Virus record (IMG/VR): IMGVR_UViG_3300030451_004164
Location: 1 to 20,311 of that record
DNA length: 20,311 nucleotides
Origin: a virus
Reading direction: 5' to 3' (one strand)
A model generated the notes under the pieces. It did no database searches. It saw only the letters and a list, made by a program, of their open reading frames with translations, and had not been told where the DNA came from. This document shows positions 12,139-19,670 of the stretch, one piece after another. Each line of letters starts with the position of its first letter. The stretch's first letter is position 1. The position numbers and the translations under genes were made by a program.

Positions 12139-12340
12139 TAGTAAACCTTTCATTGTGTTTAAATATTATTATTTTTTCATCATGTCCATACAGTTCCAGA
12201 CTTTTATTATTTTTTAAATTCTTAATTCTTTCTATTTCATCATCATTAAAACCATTCATCGAATTAAAAAAATCAAAATGTAGATTTGTTTTTAATTTGG
12301 AATTGTGTTTATAACCTTTTATATAATAGATTGAATACAT
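12131..12340 (-). CDS. 69-residue orphan protein
   Basis: This encodes 69 residues from the ATG at 12340 behind AGAAAGGATAAAAAT. The sequence MYSIYYIKGYKHNSKLKTNL then GFNDDEIERIKNLKNNKSLE and HDEKIIIFKHN suggests a short beta strand, a central helix and a final beta strand. It is translationally coupled to the next gene through an 8-nt overlap. No known family. Confidence 0.65.
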   Translation of the reverse strand: MYSIYYIKGYKHNSKLKTNLHFDFFNSMNGFNDDEIERIKNLKNNKSLELYGHDEKIIIFKHNERFTNE

Positions 12341-12421
12341 ATTTTTATCCTTTCTTGAGTAAATAAAGAACTGGAGAAATTAACATTAAATTTATAATTA
12401 AGTAACTTATAATAAATATAA

Positions 12422-12712
12422 TCATAATGGTTTAAAACTAATTGTTGTTTTTTCCACCATTTCAGAATTATTACTAATAAAAGAACTATCAACAGAATTT
12501 ACTTTATCTTTCAATAATTCTTTCTTAATATCTGAATATTTAATTTTATCTATACATATATAATTAGATAAACCTTTTATCAAATGTATATTATAATGTT
12601 TAGAGTATATTTTTAACTCATCTTTTATTTGTTTTTCTTTTTTCTTTAACTCTTTACATTGTTTAAATACTTCAATGTAACTTTCTATTACTTTTTTAGT
12701 ATATTTTTTCAT
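12422..12712 (-). CDS. 96-residue orphan coiled-coil protein, first gene of the AT-rich operon
   Basis: This encodes 96 residues with TTAGAAAGGATAATAAA before the ATG at 12712, and lies closest to the operon promoter. The N-terminal 45 residues (KKVIESYIEVFKQCKELKKK then EKQIKDELKIY) form a highly charged coiled coil. The C-terminus (DSSFISNNSEMVEKTTISFK) looks flexible. It might be a regulator or partner protein; no DNA-binding motif is visible. No known family. Confidence 0.7.
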   Translation of the reverse strand: MKKYTKKVIESYIEVFKQCKELKKKEKQIKDELKIYSKHYNIHLIKGLSNYICIDKIKYSDIKKELLKDKVNSVDSSFISNNSEMVEKTTISFKPL

Positions 12713-12735
12713 TTTATTATCCTTTCTAATTGATG

Positions 12736-12775
12736 TATTTAATACAATACTAACACCTATTTAATACAATGTAAA
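12736..12775 (-). promoter_or_regulatory. promoter of the AT-rich operon with two 13-bp direct repeats
   Basis: Read leftward: -35 TTTACA (12770-12775), exact 17-bp spacer, -10 TAGTAT (12747-12752). The 13-bp sequence TATTTAATACAAT (plus strand) occurs at 12736-12748 and 12758-12770, 22 bp apart (two helical turns), one copy touching the -10 and the other the -35. This is a layout for an activator or repressor. Confidence 0.7.
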
Positions 12776-13040
12776 ACAGTTATACAAAAATATTTATTTA
12801 TATAATAAAATCAAGTATTTAAAAAAGTAAATTAATTAATAATTTGTAAAAATATCGTTAAAATTAAGACAAAATGTTTATTTTTGAAAGATTAAAGCGA
12901 TTATTACTTTCTTCACTTTCGTTACCTATAAAAGAAATAATTAATATGTTGTAATGTTTAACACTTATTAATGAATAGATAAGAACTCAATAACCATTAC
13001 ATATATTTAATACTTAATGAGAATAGGAAATATAAATATA
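12776..13040. other. noncoding AT-rich stretch
   Basis: There is no credible gene on either strand here. A 26-codon rightward frame at 12874-12954 (MFIFERLKRLLLSSLSLPIK) lacks a ribosome site. I see no strong hairpin. This stretch separates the leftward promoter from the operator-like dyads of the late control region. Confidence 0.5.
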
Positions 13041-13044
13041 TTAT

Positions 13045-13146
13045 GTTGGTAAGTATTCACTTGCTTTTATTTTCTTTTTATTTACAATAAAAGTAATACA
13101 TATATGTTAGTAAGTACTCACATATGCGAAGTAAGTGTTTACTTAC
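13045..13146 (+). promoter_or_regulatory. late promoter candidate with three operator-like dyads (motif copies 3 to 5)
   Basis: The promoter candidate is TTTACA (13081-13086), 16-bp spacer, TATGTT (13103-13108). Dyad cores: GGTAAGTATTCACT (13048-13061), AGTAAGTACTCACA (13109-13122) and AGTAAGTGTTTACT (13130-13143, extending to the perfect GTAAGT-N4-ACTTAC at 13131-13146). Copy 4 covers the expected start. Centre spacings are 61 and 21 bp. This placement suggests repression of head-gene transcription. Confidence 0.5.
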
Positions 13147-13206
13147 ATTATAACTTATGAGAAATAATTTTTTTTATTAAGTTTTTTATATATAGAAAGT
13201 TTTTAA

Positions 13207-13275
13207 ATATGGACACCGCTGATTGACGCATAATCAGAATCCGTATATGACATTCGGAAATTTTGCAGAGGACAA
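13207..13275 (+). promoter_or_regulatory. structured leader upstream of terS, possible pac or regulatory element
   Basis: This segment of clearly higher GC than its surroundings has a 6-bp hairpin (CTGATT at 13219-13224, AATCAG at 13232-13237, 7-nt loop) and a shorter TCCG/CGGA pair. It ends with the ribosome site AGAGGA. A five-codon upstream frame (MDTAD) starts at 13209. Sites recognised by the small terminase often lie in or near its gene, hence the pac suggestion, which is inference. Confidence 0.4.
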
Positions 13276-13623
13276 ATGGCACAAGGAAAAAGACATAAAC
13301 CGACAGAAGAATCACGAAAAATAGTAAAATCCCTCACAGCAGTTGGCACTACAGTTCAGGACATAGCTTTAAAGCTACACATAAACGTGGATACTGTACG
13401 AAAGTATTACAAGGAAGAATTAGATGTTGGTAGAGTAGATGCCAACTTCACAATTGGAAGTGCCTTGTATGACAATGCGAAGAGTGGAAGTGTACCAGCA
13501 CAGATATTTTGGTTAAAGGCGAGAGCTGGTTGGAAAGAAGTTGACAAACATGAGTTATCAGGTACAAATGGTCAACCGATAGAGTATGTCATTAATTTTG
13601 GTGAGAACGACAAACCTGAATGA
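13276..13623 (+). CDS. terS: small terminase subunit (TerS)
   Basis: This encodes 115 residues. The N-terminal half has a helix-turn-helix, TVQDIALKLHINVDTVRKYY (about 27-46), typical of TerS DNA recognition. The middle (NFTIGSALYDNAKSGSVPAQ then IFWLKARAGWKEVDK) matches small terminases that end with a flexible tail. It recognises the packaging site and recruits the large subunit. The large-subunit gene starts 4 nt before this gene ends (TGAATGAG region), so the two are coupled. The ATG has AGAGGA at good distance. Confidence 0.85.
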   Translation: MAQGKRHKPTEESRKIVKSLTAVGTTVQDIALKLHINVDTVRKYYKEELDVGRVDANFTIGSALYDNAKSGSVPAQIFWLKARAGWKEVDKHELSGTNGQPIEYVINFGENDKPE

Positions 13624-14882
13624 GAAAACAGATATCGTTAAATTATTCTGCGAGGAATCCACAAAGGAAAATCCACGATGCGTTGAATAATTATCGTTTT
13701 GTGGTAACTGTAGCCCATAGACGTATGGGAAAAACTGTAGCTGGTATTATCGAATTAATTAGACAAGCTGGAATGTGTAAGAAGATAAGACCGAGATATG
13801 CGTACATAGCACCAACTTATGCTCAGGCAAAACGAGTCGCATGGGATTACTTAACACACTATACGAGAGTGGTTCAGGCGAAAGTGAATAATAGTGAATT
13901 AAGGATTGATTTTGGTGATAGAAGAATCAGTTTATATGGTTCTGAGAACGCAGATAACTTGCGTGGTCAATACTTTGATGGTGTGATTATAGATGAGGTA
14001 GGTGACCAGAATCCACGAATATGGAACGAGATAGTTAGAGCCGCCCTTGCCGATAGAGAGGGTTGGTGTCTATTTATTGGAACACCTAAAGGACAAAACC
14101 ATTTTAAAGATTTGAGAGATAGAGCAGAGAAACAAGAAGATTGGTGTTTACTTGAATTTAAGGCGAGTGAAACGAAGTTATTGAAAGACGAAGAACTTAA
14201 ATCTGCCAAACGTGAAATGGGAATTGAAAGATATAACCAAGAATTTGAATGTAGCTTTAACGCCGCTGTAACAGGAAGTTACTACGCAGAACTGATAAAC
14301 GAACTCGAAAAAGAGAATCGACTTGTACCTATTGAGAGAGATGATGCGTGTAAAACTGTGGCGAGTTGGGATTTAGGTATGTCTGACTCTACCAGTATAT
14401 GGATTTGTCAAACAACAAATAACGAAGTACGACTGTTAGACTATTATGAGAATCATGGTGTTGGTTTAGACGTGTATATGAATTGGTTACGAGAGAATAA
14501 TTGGTTTCATTGTGAACAGTTATTACCACATGACGTAGAAGTAAGAGAATTAGGTACAGGTAAGTCTAGGTTAGAGATTTTACAAAATGGTGGACTAGAT
14601 TGTCGAGTGGTACAACGTATTAGTGTGGCAGATGGAATACAGGCAGTTAGGAGAATGTTACCGAAGTGTTGGTTTAATTATCCTCAAGTCAAACAAGGAG
14701 TGGACTCTTTACGAAACTATCGTAGAGAGTATAATGAAAAGCAAAAGGCGTTCTATGACAAACCTTTACATGACTGGACATCACATTGTGCTGACAGTTT
14801 TCGTTATTTAGCTGTTGGATTAGATAATACGAGTGTGGAGTGGTCACGACCTTTAGACATTAACTTACGATGGGTGGTTTAA
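13620..14882 (+). CDS. terL: large terminase subunit (TerL)
   Basis: This encodes 420 residues. The packaging ATPase shows the Walker A variant AHRRMGKT (32-39), Walker B GVIIDEVGD (121-129) with catalytic Glu, and the coupling motif GTPKGQ (154-159). The nuclease domain shows SWDLGMSDSTS (Asp 251), LLPHDVEVRE (Asp 305) and CADSFRYL (Asp 392), an RNase H-like metal site. It pumps DNA into the prohead and cuts the concatemer. Length and motif order are complete. Downstream genes follow without gaps. Confidence 0.95.
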   Translation: MRKQISLNYSARNPQRKIHDALNNYRFVVTVAHRRMGKTVAGIIELIRQAGMCKKIRPRYAYIAPTYAQAKRVAWDYLTHYTRVVQAKVNNSELRIDFGDRRISLYGSENADNLRGQYFDGVIIDEVGDQNPRIWNEIVRAALADREGWCLFIGTPKGQNHFKDLRDRAEKQEDWCLLEFKASETKLLKDEELKSAKREMGIERYNQEFECSFNAAVTGSYYAELINELEKENRLVPIERDDACKTVASWDLGMSDSTSIWICQTTNNEVRLLDYYENHGVGLDVYMNWLRENNWFHCEQLLPHDVEVRELGTGKSRLEILQNGGLDCRVVQRISVADGIQAVRRMLPKCWFNYPQVKQGVDSLRNYRREYNEKQKAFYDKPLHDWTSHCADSFRYLAVGLDNTSVEWSRPLDINLRWVV

Positions 14883-15257
14883 ATGGGTGAATTAGATAGA
14901 ATATTAAGAGTAATGCTAGGTGAAATAGCTGGACAACGTGGTGGTCTTGGTAGTATGACAGATTTAGAGATGAGAGAACCAGTAGGAATTGGAAGAATGA
15001 CAGAAAATGAAATGATGTCAAATCCTAGTGGATTAGGAAGTATGAGTGAATACGAATTAGCGCAGATGATGCAACCAAGAGGTATAGGTAATTTATCAGC
15101 AAGTGAAGCAGGTCTTTTAGGTAGTATACTTGGAGATAGTTCAGGTCTTGGTATGACAACTGAAAGAGAAAATGAACTAATGAATCAAGCTAATAGACGA
15201 TTACAACAATTAAAAGCATTAGAAGAAAAAATGTTGTTACAAAGATTAATTCGTTAA
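14883..15257 (+). CDS. Gly-repeat protein between terL and portal genes
   Basis: This encodes 124 residues starting at the base after the terL stop. At least five degenerate units of about 15-20 residues are visible: GLGSMTDLEMRE, VGIGRMTENEMMS, GLGSMSEYELAQ, GIGNLSASEAG and GLGMTTERENEL. Each combines G-L/I-G, a Met/Leu and an acidic helix start (S/T-x-x-E). The C-terminus is a helix, QANRRLQQLKALEEKMLLQR. I do not know a family with this repeat. By position it could be a minor virion, packaging or head-vertex protein. Confidence 0.75.
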   Translation: MGELDRILRVMLGEIAGQRGGLGSMTDLEMREPVGIGRMTENEMMSNPSGLGSMSEYELAQMMQPRGIGNLSASEAGLLGSILGDSSGLGMTTERENELMNQANRRLQQLKALEEKMLLQRLIR

Positions 15258-15283
15258 TACAATAAAAAATTGGGAGATAAACA

Positions 15284-15433
15284 ATGACAGGAGTGTGGTT
15301 ACAAAAACGAGGTGAATGGGTTTCAAGAAAAGAACTCGACAAAGTAATTAAAGAACTCGAAGAATTAAAGCAATCTTTAAAGGAAATGAATGGACACAGG
15401 GAAACTAAAAGGAATACTCGAAAGCGAAATTGA
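15284..15433 (+). CDS. 49-residue conserved protein preceding the portal
   Basis: This encodes 49 residues from the ATG at 15284 with GGGAG upstream. The sequence MTGVWLQKRGEWVSRKELDK then VIKELEELKQSLKEMNGHRE starts like other small proteins I have seen before podophage portal genes, and is followed by a helix and a basic tail. It overlaps the portal start by 44 bp in another frame. It could be a head or packaging accessory. Function unknown. Confidence 0.6.
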   Translation: MTGVWLQKRGEWVSRKELDKVIKELEELKQSLKEMNGHRETKRNTRKRN

Positions 15434-17435
15434 TTCATCTATAGGTTTCATTGAGTCAGAAACAACAGACGAAAGAAAAAGGTCACTCGAATATTACCAA
15501 CGACATCAATATGGCAACGAAGTCGAGGGTAGGAGTCAAATTGTCACATCAGAGGTAGCTGAAGCTGTTGATGGCTCACTTCCACAGTTAATGCGTATTT
15601 TTACTCAAACAAAAGACTTTGTGAAGTTTATTCCACGCAAACCAGAAGATGAAATGGGTGCAAATCAAGCAACTGACTTTGCAAACTGGGTACTTGAGCA
15701 AAATAATGGTGTAATTTTGTTCCATAACTGGTTTAAAGACGCACTTTTACAAAAAGTTGGTGTTGTGAAAGCATTTTGGGATACTCAAGAGAGTGTCAAC
15801 GAAGAAGAATATAACAATTTAACAGATGATGAACTTCTTATGTTACTCCAAGATGAAAAAATGGAGATAACAGAACAAGAAACAATAGAAGAATCTATAC
15901 TTGATGAACTCGGTCAAGAGATTTTAATAAAAAAACATGACGTAAAAGTCAAAAAAAGAGAGGAAACAGGTCAAATTGTCATACAAAATGTTCCTCCAGA
16001 AGAATTTTTAATCTCAAAAAAGGCGACAACCATCTCAGATGCCCCATTTGTCGCACATAGAAAGCTAATTACACGAAGTGAACTTATTGCGATGGGTTTT
16101 GACGAAAATATTGTAGCTACTTTACCAAGTTATGACGATATTTCGTTTTCAAGTGAAAAAGTAGCAAGATTTAGTAATGGTGAACACCCACATGAGCAAG
16201 ATAGTTTAGATGATTCGATGCAAACAGTTGAGGTGTTTGAGTGTTACTTAAAAACAGACTTTGATGATGATGGAATAGCAGAGTTACGAAGAATCGTATA
16301 TTCAGGTTCAGAAATTTTATATAACGAACCATGTGACTATGTTCCATTTTATAGTATATGTCCTTATCCGATGCCACATAAATTCTTTGGACAAAGTTTG
16401 GCTGACAGAGCAATGGATATACAGTTAATTAAATCTACAGTTACAAGACAGATGTTAGATAACCTATATCTAACAAACAATGCTAGAGTTGGTGCAGTTG
16501 AGGGTCAAGTCAATTTAGATGACTTACTTTCTGTGACTCCCGGCGGTATAGTAAGAATGAAATCACCTAACGCAGTTGTACCATTTAATATACAACCAGT
16601 TGCTAACCAAGCGTTTCCAATGTTGGAATACTTGGATAATATACAGGCAAAACGTACTGGTGTTAATGATATGGCACAAGGTCTTGACCCCAACATTTTA
16701 CAAAATGTGACTGCGGCGGCAATTGCGGCGTCAACAAAAGCGTCAAGTGGTAAGTTAGAATTAATTGCTCGTGTATTTGCAGAATCAGGAGTGAAAGAGT
16801 TATTTAAAGGTATTTTACATTTATCTACCAAGTATCAAGATAAAGCTGTGACAATAGCACTAAGAGGTAAGTATGTTCAGATGGACCCAAGAACTTGGTC
16901 AAACCTCTATGATGTATCTGTCAATGTAGGACTCGGAACTGGAGATAAAGAAGAACAAGTAGCTAATCTTGGTTTTGTATTAAATAAACAAGAAGAAATT
17001 ATCAAAGGTTATGGTATTAACAATCCATTAGTGTCATTAAGAAAGTATGCAAATACACTTAATGAGTTCATACAAGAACTAGGAATCGCTAATGCTCAAG
17101 AACACTTTAATGAAATAACACCAGAAGTCGAGATGATGTTATCTCAACCTCAAGAACCACCAGTTGACCAAACAGCACAAGTGTTAATGCAACAAGCACA
17201 GGCACAGATAGAGATTGATAGACAAAAAGCTATGGCGGATATTGAGTTGAAACGAGTCAAGATGGAAGAAGAAATGAAGTTGAAACGTGAAGAAATGATG
17301 TTTGAGTTACAACTTGAAAAAGAAAAATCAGAGGCAGATATTATTCGTAAAGAAAGAGAATTGATAGCAGAGGCGAATATTAAGGCACAAAAAGTAAGTG
17401 CTGGAATAACTGGAAACGTGGAGATACCATCATAA
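15390..17435 (+). CDS. portal protein
   Basis: This encodes 681 residues. The N-terminus (RKRSLEYYQRHQYGNEVEGR then SQIVTSEVAEAVDGSLPQLM) and the core (PHKFFGQSLADRAMDIQLIK, then PGGIVRMKSPNAVVPF and NVTAAAIAASTKASSGKLEL) match large portal proteins of podophages and SU10-type phages. Twelve copies would form the DNA gate at one vertex, binding TerL outside and the adaptor inside. Residues about 590-681 form a long charged coiled coil (IEIDRQKAMADIELKRVKME then EEMKLKREEMMFELQ), as in portals with a barrel extension. A good ribosome site (AAAGGA) precedes the ATG at 15390. Confidence 0.93.
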   Translation: MDTGKLKGILESEIDSSIGFIESETTDERKRSLEYYQRHQYGNEVEGRSQIVTSEVAEAVDGSLPQLMRIFTQTKDFVKFIPRKPEDEMGANQATDFANWVLEQNNGVILFHNWFKDALLQKVGVVKAFWDTQESVNEEEYNNLTDDELLMLLQDEKMEITEQETIEESILDELGQEILIKKHDVKVKKREETGQIVIQNVPPEEFLISKKATTISDAPFVAHRKLITRSELIAMGFDENIVATLPSYDDISFSSEKVARFSNGEHPHEQDSLDDSMQTVEVFECYLKTDFDDDGIAELRRIVYSGSEILYNEPCDYVPFYSICPYPMPHKFFGQSLADRAMDIQLIKSTVTRQMLDNLYLTNNARVGAVEGQVNLDDLLSVTPGGIVRMKSPNAVVPFNIQPVANQAFPMLEYLDNIQAKRTGVNDMAQGLDPNILQNVTAAAIAASTKASSGKLELIARVFAESGVKELFKGILHLSTKYQDKAVTIALRGKYVQMDPRTWSNLYDVSVNVGLGTGDKEEQVANLGFVLNKQEEIIKGYGINNPLVSLRKYANTLNEFIQELGIANAQEHFNEITPEVEMMLSQPQEPPVDQTAQVLMQQAQAQIEIDRQKAMADIELKRVKMEEEMKLKREEMMFELQLEKEKSEADIIRKERELIAEANIKAQKVSAGITGNVEIPS

Positions 17436-17674
17436 TGGATAGACATGAGAAAGCCAAAAGGGCAGAAAACTATTTACAAGATGAATTTTTTATCGGAGAA
17501 TTAGATAATCTCCGAAATATTCAGTATGAAATTATTGGAAATTCAGGAAGTAGTAATACAGAAGAACGAGAATCTGCTTATTACATGATTACTGCAATTA
17601 ACAATATCAAATCACACTTTGAATCTATTTCGATGAACAAGAAAATAGATGAAAAGAAATTTAAAATATTATAG
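17435..17674 (+). CDS. 79-residue conserved protein between portal and scaffold
   Basis: This encodes 79 residues; its ATG shares one base with the portal stop (TAATG). RAENYLQDEFFIGELDNLRN then ESAYYMITAINNIKSHFESI is an all-helical protein of the type often found between portal and scaffold genes in podophages. It is probably a head-assembly accessory by position. No enzyme motif is visible. Function not established. Confidence 0.75.
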   Translation: MDRHEKAKRAENYLQDEFFIGELDNLRNIQYEIIGNSGSSNTEERESAYYMITAINNIKSHFESISMNKKIDEKKFKIL

Positions 17675-17684
17675 GAGATAGACC

Positions 17685-18671
17685 ATGACCTCTAATGAGA
17701 ATGGAAAAGAATCAGTTGTTGACCGAATGGTAGGGATTTTAGAACCAGCGACCTCACAAGAGCAATCAACAGTTCAAGAAGAACAACCACAAGTCCAACA
17801 GGAAACAGAACAACCTATTGATGAAATTGCTCAAGAGGAAACTCAAGAGTCAACTGACCTGATAGATGAAACTGTTGAAGAAAACGAAATAACCGAGCAA
17901 GAAGTTGAGCAACCTCAAACATACCGAGTCAAAGTACAAGGTGAAGAAGTTGATGTTACGCTTGATGAACTGCAAAAAGGATATTCTCGCCAAGCTGATT
18001 ATGTTAGAAAAACGCAAAAGTTAGCCGAACAACGCAAAGAGTTGGAAAGTGAACTTACGAATCTACAAAAGTTTAATAACTTAAGTCAACAATATGACGA
18101 AGGGTTAAAACAGATTGAACAAATCTTAAACCAGACCGATAGTCAGGAAGATTTACAAAAACTGAAACAAACTAACCCACAACAATATGCTATTAAGCTT
18201 GCAGAAAGAAGTGAACAGGAACAACAACGTGCAAAAATACAAGCAGAAAGGGCAAAAGTACAACAGGAACAACAACAGTTACAGCAACAACAGATACAGA
18301 AACACTTAAAAAGAGAAACTGAGATTCTGCATGAGTCGTTGCCAGAGATGAAGAATCCTAAAACTAGAGAAAACGTGATGCAAGAGATAATGAAAGGTGC
18401 AAAGAAGTTGAACTATACAAATGAAGAGCTCTCAAATGTATACGACCACAGAAATGTGCTAACTTTACTTTACGCATCAAGATATCTAGCACTTAAAGAC
18501 TCTCAACCTGAAGTATTTAAAAAAATGAAATCGGCTCCAAAAATTATGAAAGCTGGGGTTGCGAAAGCTACTACCCAAACACAATCAGATAATATAAAGA
18601 GAGCAAAGACACGACTCAAACGTAGCGGTAACGTAAGAGATGCGTCTAAACTCTTTGAACAACTACTTTAA
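17685..18671 (+). CDS. scaffolding protein
   Basis: This encodes 328 residues. Residues 1-78 are acidic and Gln/Glu-rich, probably disordered. A motif found in many phage scaffolds follows: RVKVQGEEVDVTLDELQKGY (81-100) and SRQADYVRKTQKLAEQRKEL (101-120). A long Gln-rich coiled coil spans about 115-215. The basic C-terminus (NIKRAKTRLKRSGNVRDASK) is the usual capsid-binding tail. The protein would template prohead assembly and then leave. AGGAGA precedes the ATG, and the gene lies directly before the capsid gene. Confidence 0.88.
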   Translation: MTSNENGKESVVDRMVGILEPATSQEQSTVQEEQPQVQQETEQPIDEIAQEETQESTDLIDETVEENEITEQEVEQPQTYRVKVQGEEVDVTLDELQKGYSRQADYVRKTQKLAEQRKELESELTNLQKFNNLSQQYDEGLKQIEQILNQTDSQEDLQKLKQTNPQQYAIKLAERSEQEQQRAKIQAERAKVQQEQQQLQQQQIQKHLKRETEILHESLPEMKNPKTRENVMQEIMKGAKKLNYTNEELSNVYDHRNVLTLLYASRYLALKDSQPEVFKKMKSAPKIMKAGVAKATTQTQSDNIKRAKTRLKRSGNVRDASKLFEQLL

Positions 18672-18682
18672 AGGAAAAAATT

Positions 18683-19630
18683 ATGGCTACATATCAAACT
18701 TTTCAAGCAGTTGGTGAGAGAGAAGATTTAATTGATGTTATTTACGACATTTCACCAACAGACACACCATTTATGAGTTCAGTTGCAAAAACATCAGCAT
18801 CAAATGTTTTTCACGAATGGCAAACAGACTCACTTGCGGCGGCGGCAACAAATGCGGCAGTTGAGGGTGCTGATGCTAGTGATGCAACTCTTTCAGCTAC
18901 AACAAGAGTTGGTAACTACACACAAATCAGTCAAAAGACAATTAAAATCTCTGGAACATTAGAGTCAGTAGATAAAGCTGGTAGAAAGTCTGAAAAGGCA
19001 TATCAACTAGCAAAAGCATCAAAAGAAATTAAAAGAGATATGGAAAAAGCTCTTTTGAATAATACTGTTCAAAGTGCTGGTAATGCAACTACTGCTAGAG
19101 TTCTTGGTGGTATTCAAACTTGGATTAATTCAAACTATGATGGTGGTTCAGGTGGTACTGCTGGTGCTACAGGAACAACAGCAAAAGGTAATGGTACTGA
19201 TAGAACATTTACAGAAACCATTCTTAAAACTGTAATTAAAGAAGTCTTTAACTCAGGTGGTGAACCTAAGGTTCTAATGACTACTCCAACACAAAAACAA
19301 GTTGTATCTGGATTTGCTGGTATTGCGGCACAAAGATACATGGCACCTGCTGACCAACCGACTACAATTATTGGTGCGGCTGATGTCTATATGTCAGACT
19401 TTGGACAAGTTTCTGTTGTTCCAAACAGATTTATGACTGCTGAATCTGATAATGGTGAGGTTGCGTTAGTTCTTGACCCAGAAATGGCAAGTGTTGCGTA
19501 CTTAAGACCTTTCCAAACTAATGAGTTAGCAAAAGCTGGTGACGCTGAAAAGACTCAGTTATTAGCTGAGTATACACTCGTGGTTAATAATGAGGCGGCA
19601 CATGGTATTTGTGCAGACTTGACTGAGTAA
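18683..19630 (+). CDS. major capsid protein (SU10-like, HK97 fold)
   Basis: This encodes 315 residues. The N-terminus, GEREDLIDVIYDISPTDTPF then MSSVAKTSASNVFHEWQTD, is the hallmark of the SU10 major capsid family, formerly DUF5309. The rest shows a Gly/Thr loop (GGSGGTAGATGTTAKGNGTD at about 152-171), a helix-rich centre and a strongly folded end (NNEAAHGICADL). Codon use is a little less AT-rich here than in the orphan operon. It is preceded by AAAGGA and followed by a terminator-like hairpin, consistent with high expression. Confidence 0.93.
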   Translation: MATYQTFQAVGEREDLIDVIYDISPTDTPFMSSVAKTSASNVFHEWQTDSLAAAATNAAVEGADASDATLSATTRVGNYTQISQKTIKISGTLESVDKAGRKSEKAYQLAKASKEIKRDMEKALLNNTVQSAGNATTARVLGGIQTWINSNYDGGSGGTAGATGTTAKGNGTDRTFTETILKTVIKEVFNSGGEPKVLMTTPTQKQVVSGFAGIAAQRYMAPADQPTTIIGAADVYMSDFGQVSVVPNRFMTAESDNGEVALVLDPEMASVAYLRPFQTNELAKAGDAEKTQLLAEYTLVVNNEAAHGICADLTE

Positions 19631-19640
19631 TATAGGAGTT

Positions 19641-19660
19641 AGGGGGAGGTAACTCCCCCT
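19641..19660 (+). terminator. post-capsid hairpin, partial terminator
   Basis: A perfect 8-bp GC-rich stem (AGGGGGAG at 19641-19648, CTCCCCCT at 19653-19660) has a GTAA loop and is followed by TTTACC. The T-run is short, so it probably causes partial termination or protects the capsid mRNA 3' end. A competing pairing, GGAGTT (19635-19640) with AACTCC (19651-19656), overlaps it. Confidence 0.6.
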
Positions 19661-19670
19661 TTACCTTGAT

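Noticed and set aside
12874-12954. 26-codon rightward frame in the noncoding region
   Set aside because: It has no ribosome site, no overlap with real genes, and is short enough to occur by chance.
13207-13275. tRNA gene before terS
   Set aside because: The hairpin loop does not have an anticodon-loop pattern and there is no T-arm or acceptor stem.
16505-16831. Leftward frame of 108 codons inside the portal gene
   Set aside because: It is the shadow of the portal coding frame, with no ribosome site or independent signal.
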